From: Rhizobacter sp. | GTDB taxonomy: Bacteria; Pseudomonadota; Gammaproteobacteria; Burkholderiales; Burkholderiaceae_C | Length of the DNA: 11,925 nt | Assembly (NCBI GenBank): GCA_014380155.1 | Contig: JACMKJ010000527.1 | Span: 1 to 11,925 of the forward strand | Direction of reading: 5' to 3' | In this document: in pieces, positions 5,180-11,925 of the stretch | Position numbering within the stretch: position 1 is the first letter of the stretch | Layout: each line of letters begins with the position of its first letter | Notes under the pieces: model-generated | Database searches by the model: none | What the model was told of the DNA's origin: nothing | Seen by the model: the letters and a program-made list of their open reading frames with translations, nothing else | Translations under genes and position numbers: made by a program

Positions 5180-6970
5180 ATGGCCCAGTACACCCCTCCG
5201 TTGCGCGACATGCAGTTCCTGATGCACGAAGTGCTCAATGTGGTCGAGGAGCTGAAGGCACTGCCGGCTCACGCCGACATCGACGCCGACACCATCAACG
5301 CCATTCTTGAAGAAGGCGGCAAATTTGCGTCGCAGGTGATCTTCCCGATCAACCAGAGTGGTGACGAAGAGGGCTGCACGCTCAACAAGGCCACGCACGA
5401 AGTGACCGCGCCCAAGGGCTTCAAGGAAGCCTATGCGCAGTACGTCGAAGCCGGCTGGCCGTCGCTGGGTTGCGACCCGGCCTACGGTGGCCAGGGCCTG
5501 CCCAGCGTGGTCAACCAGTGTTTCTACGAAATGCTGAACTCGGCCAATCAGGCCTGGACCATGTACCCCGGCCTGTCGCACGGCGCGTATGAAGCGCTGC
5601 ATGCCCATGGCACCGACGCGCAGAAGCAAACCTACCTGCCCAAGCTGACCAGCGGCGTGTGGACCGGCACCATGTGCCTGACCGAGCCGCACTGCGGCAC
5701 CGACCTGGGCCTCTTGCGCACCAAGGCCGAGCCGGTGGGCGACGGCACCTACAAGATCAACGGCGCCAAGATCTTCATCTCGGCCGGCGAACACGACATG
5801 GCCGAAAACATCGTCCACCTCGTGCTGGCCCGTCTGCCCGACGCACCGGCCGGCTCCAAGGGCATTTCGCTCTTCGTCGTGCCCAAGTTCCACGTCAAGG
5901 CCGATGGCAGCGTGGGTGAGCGCAACGGCATCTTCTGCGCCGGCCTCGAGCACAAGATGGGCATTCACGGCAACGCCACCGCGCAGCTGGTGCTCGAGAA
6001 CGCCGTCGGCACGCTGGTCGGCCAGCCCAACAAGGGCCTGGCTGCCATGTTCGTGATGATGAACGCTGCCCGCCTGGGTGTGGGCATGCAGTCGCTGGGG
6101 CTGACCGAAGTGGCGTACCAGAACGCCGTGGCCTACGCCAAAGACCGCATCCAGATGCGCTCGCTCTCCGGCGTGAAGGCCCCCGACAAGCCGGCCGACC
6201 CGATCATCGTGCACCCCGACGTGCGCAAGATGCTGCTCACCGCCCGCGCCTATGCCGAAGGTGGCCGCGCGCTGGCCATGTGGACCACGCTGCAGCTCGA
6301 CAAGGAACTCGGCTCCGACGACGAAGACGTGCGCAAGGAGTGCGGCGAGCTGGTCGCGCTGATCACGCCCATCATCAAGGCCTTCCTGACCGACAACGGC
6401 TGGATCGCCACCTCGCACTGCATGCAGGTTTTCGGCGGCCACGGCTTCATCAAGGAATGGGGCATGGAGCAATACGTGCGCGATGCCCGCATCAACATGA
6501 TCTACGAAGGCACCAACACCATCCAGTCGCTCGACCTGCTGGGCCGCAAAGTGCTGGGTGACAACGGCGCCAAGCTGAAGAAGTTCGGCAAGATCGTGCA
6601 GGCTTTCGTGGAAGACGAAGGCACCAACGAAGCCATGCAGGAGTTCATCAACCCGCTGGCCGACCTGGGCGAAAAGCTCACCAAGCTGACCACCGAGCTG
6701 GGCATGAAGGCCTTCGGAAACCAGGACGAAGTGGGCGCCGCCGCGGTTGATTACCTGCGTGTGGCCGGCCACCTGGTGTTTGCCTACTTCTGGGCCCGCA
6801 TGGCCAAGGTCGCGCTCGAGAAACAAGCCTCGGGCGACCCCTTCTACAAGGCCAAGCTGGCGACCGCGCGTTTCTACTTCGCCAAGCTGCTGCCCGAGAC
6901 CGCCTCGCTGATCCGCACCGCGCGTGCAGGCTTGGCGCCGCTGATGGAGATGGAAGAAGCTTTGTTCTAA
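5180..6970 (+). CDS. Acyl-CoA dehydrogenase (FadE-type, with extra C-terminal domain)
   Basis: FAD enzyme for the first step of beta-oxidation, acyl-CoA to trans-2-enoyl-CoA. 596 residues; AAGGAG six bases before the ATG sets the start. Domain order: short N-terminal extension typical of this subgroup (YTPPLRDMQFLMHEVL), N-terminal helical domain to about residue 155, beta domain with CLTEPHCGTDLG (166-177) and KIFISAGEHD (197-206), helical flavin domain to about 450, then an extra C-terminal domain of the kind found in ~600-residue bacterial acyl-CoA dehydrogenases. The catalytic base is E443 in IYEGTNTIQ, the equivalent of Glu376 in human MCAD. The subgroup includes Pseudomonas FadE1/FadE2-like enzymes for longer chains and also the methylmercaptopropionyl-CoA dehydrogenase DmdC. 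The neighbouring fad genes favour fatty acids; chain length cannot be read from sequence. Confidence 0.93.
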   Translation: MAQYTPPLRDMQFLMHEVLNVVEELKALPAHADIDADTINAILEEGGKFASQVIFPINQSGDEEGCTLNKATHEVTAPKGFKEAYAQYVEAGWPSLGCDPAYGGQGLPSVVNQCFYEMLNSANQAWTMYPGLSHGAYEALHAHGTDAQKQTYLPKLTSGVWTGTMCLTEPHCGTDLGLLRTKAEPVGDGTYKINGAKIFISAGEHDMAENIVHLVLARLPDAPAGSKGISLFVVPKFHVKADGSVGERNGIFCAGLEHKMGIHGNATAQLVLENAVGTLVGQPNKGLAAMFVMMNAARLGVGMQSLGLTEVAYQNAVAYAKDRIQMRSLSGVKAPDKPADPIIVHPDVRKMLLTARAYAEGGRALAMWTTLQLDKELGSDDEDVRKECGELVALITPIIKAFLTDNGWIATSHCMQVFGGHGFIKEWGMEQYVRDARINMIYEGTNTIQSLDLLGRKVLGDNGAKLKKFGKIVQAFVEDEGTNEAMQEFINPLADLGEKLTKLTTELGMKAFGNQDEVGAAAVDYLRVAGHLVFAYFWARMAKVALEKQASGDPFYKAKLATARFYFAKLLPETASLIRTARAGLAPLMEMEEALF

Positions 6971-7008
6971 GCTGCTCCGCCTCACACGAAACGAAGCCAG
7001 GAGAGACG

Positions 7009-7452
7009 ATGAAGAAGATGCTGCTGGCGCTGGGCGCCATGTTTGTGCTGTCCACCGCTGCGGCGCAGTCGTCGCCGGTGGGGGTGTGGAAGACGATCGA
7101 CGATTCGACAAAAAAAGAGACCTCGCAGGTCCGCATCGTCGACGCGGGCGGTGTGTTCAGCGGGCGCATCGAGAAGCTGCTCGCCCCCGATGCCAAGCAA
7201 GATGCGGTGTGCGACGAATGCACCGATGACCGCAAGGGCAAGCCCATCGTCGGCATGAACATCATCCGCGGCATCAAGAAGAACGCCGAGACCGAGGGCC
7301 TGTGGGATGGCGGCACCATCCTCGACCCGGGCAACGGCAAGACCTACAAGCTGCGGCTCAAGCCCAGCGAAGACGGCAAGAAGCTGGAGGTGCGCGGCTA
7401 CATCGGTGCTCCGATGTTCGGTCGTTCGCAGACCTGGCACCGCGCCGAATGA
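7009..7452 (+). CDS. Secreted DUF2147-family protein
   Basis: 147 residues with a clear Sec signal peptide: MKK, hydrophobic stretch LLALGAMFVLS, and cleavage expected near AAA-QSS (residues 19-21). The mature protein is about 125 residues, probably periplasmic. It has the DUF2147 pattern: GVWKTIDD near the new N-terminus, a C68-x2-C71 pair, GLWDGGTILDPGNGKTYK (97-114), and the ending RGYIG...FGRSQTWHR. The family is thought to be a small beta-barrel of unknown function, perhaps lipid-related. AGGAG at 6999-7003 precedes the ATG, 38 bases separate it from the acyl-CoA dehydrogenase, and two consecutive TGA stops end it. Its place inside a beta-oxidation operon suggests a link to exogenous fatty acids or to the envelope, but no biochemical role can be assigned. 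Confidence 0.88.
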   Translation: MKKMLLALGAMFVLSTAAAQSSPVGVWKTIDDSTKKETSQVRIVDAGGVFSGRIEKLLAPDAKQDAVCDECTDDRKGKPIVGMNIIRGIKKNAETEGLWDGGTILDPGNGKTYKLRLKPSEDGKKLEVRGYIGAPMFGRSQTWHRAE

Positions 7453-7473
7453 TGACAACCTGGAGCATGGCCC

Positions 7474-8334
7474 ATGGGTGAACTGACTGGTTCCGCCTGG
7501 CACACGGTGACCGCTTCCAGCCCGGGTGCACGCTGGTGGTGGCACCGGCAATTGAAGAAGCCGTTCTTCGGTCGCTTCATGAAGCCGTGGCGTTGGCCGC
7601 AAGGTGTGCCCGAGGCCGGCTGGGAGCGGGTGCGCATCGCGAGCACCAGCCATGCCGAACTCGCGGCGCTTTTGCACCTGACAGACGTTCAAACGGTGCG
7701 TGGCGTGGTCGTCTGCGCTCACCCGATGGGCCTGGCGAGCAAGGGCTTCTGGCTGCGCCAGGGCCACGCAGATGCCTTGTTGGCCGCCGGCTTTCACGTG
7801 CTGGCCTTTGACTTCAACGGCTTCGGTGAAAGCACCTCGACCAACTTCGACTGGCCGGCCGACCTCGTCGCCGCCGGGCATTGGGCGCGTCAGCGCTTCC
7901 CCGGTCTGCCGGTCCATGTGCTGGGCGCTTCCTTCGGCGCCATGCACGCCATCAATGCGATGACCGACCCCGCCTTTCCGTTCGACCGGGTGGTGGCCGA
8001 AGGCTGCGCCGCCACCTTGCCGCTGTTCTGGAAAGCCTACCCTTTTGCGCACGCGGTGCTGCAGACCGGTCGTCTGCTGGCCCCGGCGTCGGAGCGCAAG
8101 CTGCGTGCCGAGCACGCCATCACCCACATGCCAGCGCACACCCGGCTGCTGTTGATCCACAGCCGCGCCGACACCTGGACGCCTCTCTTCCACGGCGACC
8201 GTCTCGCCGCCGCCGCACCGGCCGGTACCCACCTGCAACGCCTCACGCTCGATCGCGCCGAACACACCCACGGCCTGCGCGACGAACCTGAAACCTACTG
8301 GCCCGCTGTTCGCGACTTCCTGTCGGCGGCCTGA
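7474..8334 (+). CDS. Alpha/beta-fold hydrolase
   Basis: 286-residue cytosolic serine hydrolase candidate without signal peptide. The nucleophile elbow is GASFG with S153, the acid is probably D233 (HSRADTWTP), and the base is H264 or H266 (AEHTHGL). The HPMG near residue 83 would form the oxyanion hole, and DFNGFGES (113-120) is the usual strand-loop before the elbow. The N-terminal ~50 residues are rich in Trp (W21-23, 39, 41, 50) and basic residues; this could be a lipid- or membrane-contacting surface, which is speculation. GGAG at 7462-7465 lies eight bases before the ATG; the ATG at 7467 is out of frame. The gene sits 21 bases after the DUF2147 gene and 32 before the FadN-type gene. An esterase or acyl-CoA thioesterase feeding or relieving beta-oxidation would fit; the substrate is not determined. 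Confidence 0.85.
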   Translation: MGELTGSAWHTVTASSPGARWWWHRQLKKPFFGRFMKPWRWPQGVPEAGWERVRIASTSHAELAALLHLTDVQTVRGVVVCAHPMGLASKGFWLRQGHADALLAAGFHVLAFDFNGFGESTSTNFDWPADLVAAGHWARQRFPGLPVHVLGASFGAMHAINAMTDPAFPFDRVVAEGCAATLPLFWKAYPFAHAVLQTGRLLAPASERKLRAEHAITHMPAHTRLLLIHSRADTWTPLFHGDRLAAAAPAGTHLQRLTLDRAEHTHGLRDEPETYWPAVRDFLSAA

Positions 8335-8366
8335 TCTTTTCTTTCGATATCTCTACTGGAGAAGCC

Positions 8367-10751
8367 ATGAGTCGATTCAACGTTCGCAAAGTTGCCGTGC
8401 TCGGCGCTGGCGTGATGGGGGCGCAGATCGCTGCGCACCTGGTCAACGTCAAGGTGCCCGTGATCCTGTTCGACCTGCCTGCGAAAGAAGGCCCGAAGAA
8501 CGGCATCGTCACCAAGGCCGTCGAAGGCCTGAAGAAGCTGAGCCCCGCGCCCCTGGGCATTCCAGAAGATGCGGCACTCATTCAGCAAGCCAACTACGAA
8601 GAGCACAGCGAGCTGCTGAAAGACTGCGACCTGATCATCGAGGCCATTGCCGAGCGCATGGACTGGAAGCTTGATCTGTACACCAAGATCGCGCCCTTCA
8701 TCGCCCCGCACGCCATCGTGGCGAGCAACACCTCGGGCCTGTCGATCACCAAGCTGGCGGCCGTTCTGCCTGAAGAGATCAAGCCGCGCTTCTGCGGCAT
8801 CCACTTCTTCAACCCGCCGCGCTACATGACGCTGGTGGAGCTGATCCCCACGCCGGGCACGCGCCCCGAGATCCTCGACCAGTTGGAGAGCTTCGTCACG
8901 ACCGCGCTGGGCAAGGGCGTTGTCCGCGCAAAAGACACGCCCAACTTCATCGCCAACCGTGTCGGCATTGCCAACATGCTGTCCACGATCAAGGAAGCCG
9001 AGATCTACGGCCTGACCTATGACGTGGTCGATGACCTGACCGGCAAGAAGCTCGGCCGCGCCTCCAGCGGCACCTTCCGCACCGCCGACGTGGTGGGCCT
9101 GGACACCATGGCCCACGTCATCAAGACGCTGCAAGACAACCTGCAGGACGACCCCTTCTACCCCGCCTACGCCACACCGGCGGCCGTGGCCGGCCTGATC
9201 GCCAAGGGCGCGCTGGGCCAGAAGACCGGCGGCGGTTTCTACAAGAAGGTCGGCAAGGACATCCTGCGCCTCGACCCCGCCAAGCAAGACTATGTGCCTG
9301 CGGGTGGCAAGGCCGACGAGATCGTCGCCCGCATGCTCAAGAAGGCGCCGGCCGAGCGCCTGAAGCTGCTGCGCGAATCGACCAACCCGCAGGCGCAGTT
9401 CTTGTGGGCCATCTTGCGCAACGGCTTCCACTACGCCGCCGTGCACCTGGCCGAGGTGGCCGATTCGGCACGCGAGATCGACTTCGCGCTGCGTTGGGGC
9501 TTCGGCATGAGCCAGGGCCCCTTCGAGCTGTGGCAACAAGCCGGCTGGAAACAAGTGGCCGAGTGGGTCAAGGCCGACATCGACGCCGGCAAGGCGCTCA
9601 GCAAGGCACCGCTGCCCGCGTGGGTGTTCGACGGCCGCGAAGGTGTGCACACCGCCGAAGGCTCGTGGAGCGCGTCGCAAAGCAAGTACCTGCCACGCAG
9701 CACGCTGCCGGTGTACGAGCGCCAATACTTCCCCGAGACCTTGTTCGGTGCCGGCGCGGCCGACCCGCTCAAATCGGGTACGCAAGAGTTCAAGAACGAC
9801 GAAGTGCGCGTCTGGACTTTGGATGGTGAAGTGCTGATCGCCAGCATCACCGCCAAGCTGCACCTGATCAGCCCGCTGGTGATCGAAGGCCTCTCCAAAG
9901 CCGTCGACATTGCCGAAGAAAAGTACAAGGGCCTGGTGATCTGGTCGCCCGATGACGTGTTCTCGGCCGGCGCCAACCTCGAAGCGCTGATGCCTGTCTT
10001 CATGAAGAGCGGCGCCAAGGGCATCGCCCCGGTCGAGAAGCAGTTGCAAGACACCATGCTGCGCATTCGCTACGCCCAGGTGCCGGTGGTCTCGGCCATC
10101 CGCGGCATCGCCTTGGGCGGTGGCGCCGAGCTGGCCGTCTACTCGGCCAGGCGCGTGGCCGCGATGGAAAGCTACATGGGCCTGGTGGAAGTGGGCGTGG
10201 GCCTGATCCCGGGCGGTGGTGGTTTGACCTACGTCGCGCGCCGCGCGGCCGAGATGGCCTCGGCTGCCAATGCCAACGCCGACATCATGAAGTTTGCGAC
10301 CGAGGGCTTCACCGCCGCGGCCACGGCCAAGGTGGGCACCAGCGCGATCGAGAGCCGCAAGATCGGCTACCTGCTGTGGAGCGACGTGATCGTGCCGAAC
10401 AAGGACGAACTGCTCTACGTGGCCATTCAACAGGCCAAGGGCATGTTCGAAAGCGGCTACCGCGCACCGGCGAAATCGCTGTTCCCGGTGGCTGGCCGCA
10501 ATGCCATTGCCACCATCAAGGCCCAGCTGGTCAACATGCGCGACGGCGGCTTTATCAGCGCGCACGACTTCTACATCGGCGCCTTGATTGCCGACGTGGT
10601 GTGTGGTGGTGACGTCGATGCCGGCTCGATGGTCAACGAGGAGTACCTGATGTCGCTGGAGCGCAAGCACTTCTGCGGCCTGCTCGAGCACCCCAAAACG
10701 CAAGAGCGAGTCATGGGCATGCTGTCCACCGGCAAGCCCGTCCGCAACTGA
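8367..10751 (+). CDS. 3-hydroxyacyl-CoA dehydrogenase/enoyl-CoA hydratase, FadN-type (FadB')
   Basis: 794-residue bifunctional enzyme for steps two and three of beta-oxidation. The dehydrogenase half comes first and the crotonase half last, the reverse of E. coli FadB and the same order as Bacillus FadN. NAD-binding GAGVMG is at 13-18. The catalytic pair is H146 (GIHFFNP) and E158 (LVELIP), followed by the NFIANRVG motif and two C-terminal dehydrogenase segments to about 420. The hydratase domain runs from about 490 to 700 and keeps both catalytic glutamates, E588 in LGGGAEL and E608 in GLVEVGVGLIPGGGG, corresponding to E119 and E139 of E. coli FadB. Both activities are therefore predicted. 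GGAG at 8358-8361 supports the ATG. Thiolase fadA follows after 14 bases, so the pair probably works together, possibly as a complex. Confidence 0.94.
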   Translation: MSRFNVRKVAVLGAGVMGAQIAAHLVNVKVPVILFDLPAKEGPKNGIVTKAVEGLKKLSPAPLGIPEDAALIQQANYEEHSELLKDCDLIIEAIAERMDWKLDLYTKIAPFIAPHAIVASNTSGLSITKLAAVLPEEIKPRFCGIHFFNPPRYMTLVELIPTPGTRPEILDQLESFVTTALGKGVVRAKDTPNFIANRVGIANMLSTIKEAEIYGLTYDVVDDLTGKKLGRASSGTFRTADVVGLDTMAHVIKTLQDNLQDDPFYPAYATPAAVAGLIAKGALGQKTGGGFYKKVGKDILRLDPAKQDYVPAGGKADEIVARMLKKAPAERLKLLRESTNPQAQFLWAILRNGFHYAAVHLAEVADSAREIDFALRWGFGMSQGPFELWQQAGWKQVAEWVKADIDAGKALSKAPLPAWVFDGREGVHTAEGSWSASQSKYLPRSTLPVYERQYFPETLFGAGAADPLKSGTQEFKNDEVRVWTLDGEVLIASITAKLHLISPLVIEGLSKAVDIAEEKYKGLVIWSPDDVFSAGANLEALMPVFMKSGAKGIAPVEKQLQDTMLRIRYAQVPVVSAIRGIALGGGAELAVYSARRVAAMESYMGLVEVGVGLIPGGGGLTYVARRAAEMASAANANADIMKFATEGFTAAATAKVGTSAIESRKIGYLLWSDVIVPNKDELLYVAIQQAKGMFESGYRAPAKSLFPVAGRNAIATIKAQLVNMRDGGFISAHDFYIGALIADVVCGGDVDAGSMVNEEYLMSLERKHFCGLLEHPKTQERVMGMLSTGKPVRN

Positions 10752-10765
10752 TCGGAGCCAAGAAC

Positions 10766-11925
10766 ATGAGCAAACAAGTTCAAGACGCGTACATCGTCGC
10801 CGCCACCCGCACGCCCATCGGCCGCTCGGGCCGGGGCTATTTCAAGAACACCCGCCCCGATGACCTGCTGGTCGCTGCCATCCTGAGCGCCATGAAGCAA
10901 GTGCCCGGGCTCGACCCGGCTGCCATCGAAGACGCCATCATCGGCTGCTCTTTCCCCGAAGGCGAACAGGGCATGAACATGGCGCGCATCGCCGTGGGCC
11001 TGGCCTTCCCGAACCCGATCGGTGGCGTGACGGTCAACCGCTTCTGCGCGTCAGGCGTGACGGCCATCCAGATGGCTGCCGACCGCATCCGCGTCGGTGA
11101 AGCCGACGTGCTGATTGCCGGTGGCGCCGAGTCGATGAGCCTGGTGCCGATGGGCGGCAACAAGCCCTCGTTCAACCCGGCGGTGTTCGCCAAGGACGAA
11201 AACGTCGGCATCGCCTACGGCATGGGCCTGACCGCCGAGAAGGTGGCAACGCAGTGGAAGATCAGCCGCGAAGCGCAAGACGCGTTCGCGCTCGAATCGC
11301 ACCTGCGCGCACTGAAGGCGCAAGCGGCCGGTGAGTTCAGCGACGAGATCACGCCGATTGACATCGTGGACCGTTTCCCCAACCTCACCACCGGCGAGCA
11401 GGGCACCAAGACCCGCACCGTCAAGCTCGACGAAGGCCCGCGTGCCGACACCTCGCTCGAAGGCCTGGCCAAGCTGCGCCCGGTGTTCGCGGCCAAGGGC
11501 AGCGTCACGGCAGGCAACAGCTCGCAGACCAGCGACGGCGCCGGCGCACTGATCCTGGCCAGCGAAAAGGCCGTCAAGCAGTTCGGCCTGACACCGCTGG
11601 CCCGCTTCGTCAGCTACGCCGCACGCGGCGTGCCGCCCGAGGTGATGGGCATCGGCCCGATCGAAGCGATTCCCGCTGCGCTGCGCTATGCCGGCCTGAA
11701 GCACGAAGACATCGGCTGGATGGAGCTGAACGAAGCCTTCGCGGCGCAGTCGCTCGCCGTCATCAACACGCTCGGCCTCGACCCGTCCAAGGTCAACCCG
11801 ATGGGCGGCGCGATTGCACTCGGCCACCCGCTGGGTGCCACCGGTGCCATCCGCGCGGCGACCGTGGTGCATGCGCTGCGCCGCCACAACCTGAAGTACG
11901 GCATGGTCACGATGTGCGTGGGCAC
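10766..11925 (+). CDS. fadA: Acetyl-CoA acyltransferase (3-ketoacyl-CoA thiolase), 3' end outside window
   Basis: Catalyses the last beta-oxidation step, splitting 3-ketoacyl-CoA with CoA into acetyl-CoA and a shortened acyl-CoA. The frame opens at ATG 10766, preceded by GGAG (10754-10757) eight bases upstream, and stays open to the window end, giving 386 codons with no stop. Family members are about 390-400 residues, so only the last dozen or so are missing. Start MSKQVQDAYIVAATRTPIGR is typical. The acyl-accepting C94 is in NRFCASGV, NEAF follows WMELNEAF, H354 is in GHPLGATG and C384 is in TMCVG. All catalytic residues are present. Chain-length preference cannot be told, and an acetoacetyl-CoA thiolase is the alternative, but the location right after the FadN-type gene favours a beta-oxidation thiolase. 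Confidence 0.95.
   Translation, partial: MSKQVQDAYIVAATRTPIGRSGRGYFKNTRPDDLLVAAILSAMKQVPGLDPAAIEDAIIGCSFPEGEQGMNMARIAVGLAFPNPIGGVTVNRFCASGVTAIQMAADRIRVGEADVLIAGGAESMSLVPMGGNKPSFNPAVFAKDENVGIAYGMGLTAEKVATQWKISREAQDAFALESHLRALKAQAAGEFSDEITPIDIVDRFPNLTTGEQGTKTRTVKLDEGPRADTSLEGLAKLRPVFAAKGSVTAGNSSQTSDGAGALILASEKAVKQFGLTPLARFVSYAARGVPPEVMGIGPIEAIPAALRYAGLKHEDIGWMELNEAFAAQSLAVINTLGLDPSKVNPMGGAIALGHPLGATGAIRAATVVHALRRHNLKYGMVTMCVG

Noticed and set aside
5099..7111. 670-residue open frame on the minus strand opposite the acyl-CoA dehydrogenase
   Set aside because: Same artefact: a low-stop antisense frame caused by high GC, with His/Gly/Gln-rich composition and overlapping a confident gene over its full length.
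8335..8366. T-rich gap after the hydrolase gene as a terminator
   Set aside because: No stem precedes the T-rich stretch, and the gap is only 32 bases with the ribosome binding site of the next gene inside it.
8295..10703. 802-residue open frame on the minus strand opposite the FadN-type gene
   Set aside because: It mirrors the codon pattern of a well-supported plus-strand gene in GC-rich DNA. The product is rich in Val, Gly, Ala, His and Gln with no recognisable domain.

Overview
The window reads as chromosomal DNA of a GC-rich beta-proteobacterium. The order Burkholderiales (Comamonadaceae or a Rubrivivax/Leptothrix-like relative) is my best guess, from the protein sequences, the strong G/C third-position bias and the layout of the fatty-acid operon. 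This is an inference from memory of gene families, not a database result. The DNA is gene-dense and mostly housekeeping: ten genes (two cut by the window ends) plus short intergenic sites. I see no RNA gene, CRISPR array, insertion sequence or prophage.

Left block, + strand (1-2597): the 3' end of transaldolase (tal), complete glucose-6-phosphate isomerase (pgi), and a small HAD phosphatase resembling E. coli YihX. These three overlap at start/stop codons (GTGA and ATGA), so they look translationally coupled. They act on sugar phosphates of the pentose-phosphate and glycolytic/gluconeogenic nodes.

Middle block, - strand (2614-4268): a stand-alone HNH endonuclease-family protein that converges on the HAD gene, and upstream of it a ketopantoate-reductase (PanE/ApbA) family oxidoreductase. 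A 174-bp divergent intergenic region (4269-4442) separates this from the right block and holds three symmetric elements. The most interesting is a perfect 12-bp palindrome just upstream of the TetR gene.

Right block, + strand (4443 to the end): TetR-family regulator, acyl-CoA dehydrogenase (FadE-type, with the extra C-terminal domain), a secreted DUF2147 protein, an alpha/beta hydrolase, a two-domain 3-hydroxyacyl-CoA dehydrogenase/enoyl-CoA hydratase with the FadN-type domain order, and thiolase FadA, which runs off the window. Gaps are 14-53 nt and nearly every gene has a good Shine-Dalgarno sequence, so this looks like one beta-oxidation operon. Oxidation, hydration, second oxidation and thiolysis are all encoded. 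The TetR protein is the obvious candidate acyl-CoA-responsive repressor.

No clearly new system is visible. The points that deserve a second look are the putative TetR operator, the unexplained symmetric elements in front of the PanE-family gene, the two non-canonical genes (DUF2147 and hydrolase) inside the beta-oxidation operon, and the coupling of a HAD phosphatase to pgi.
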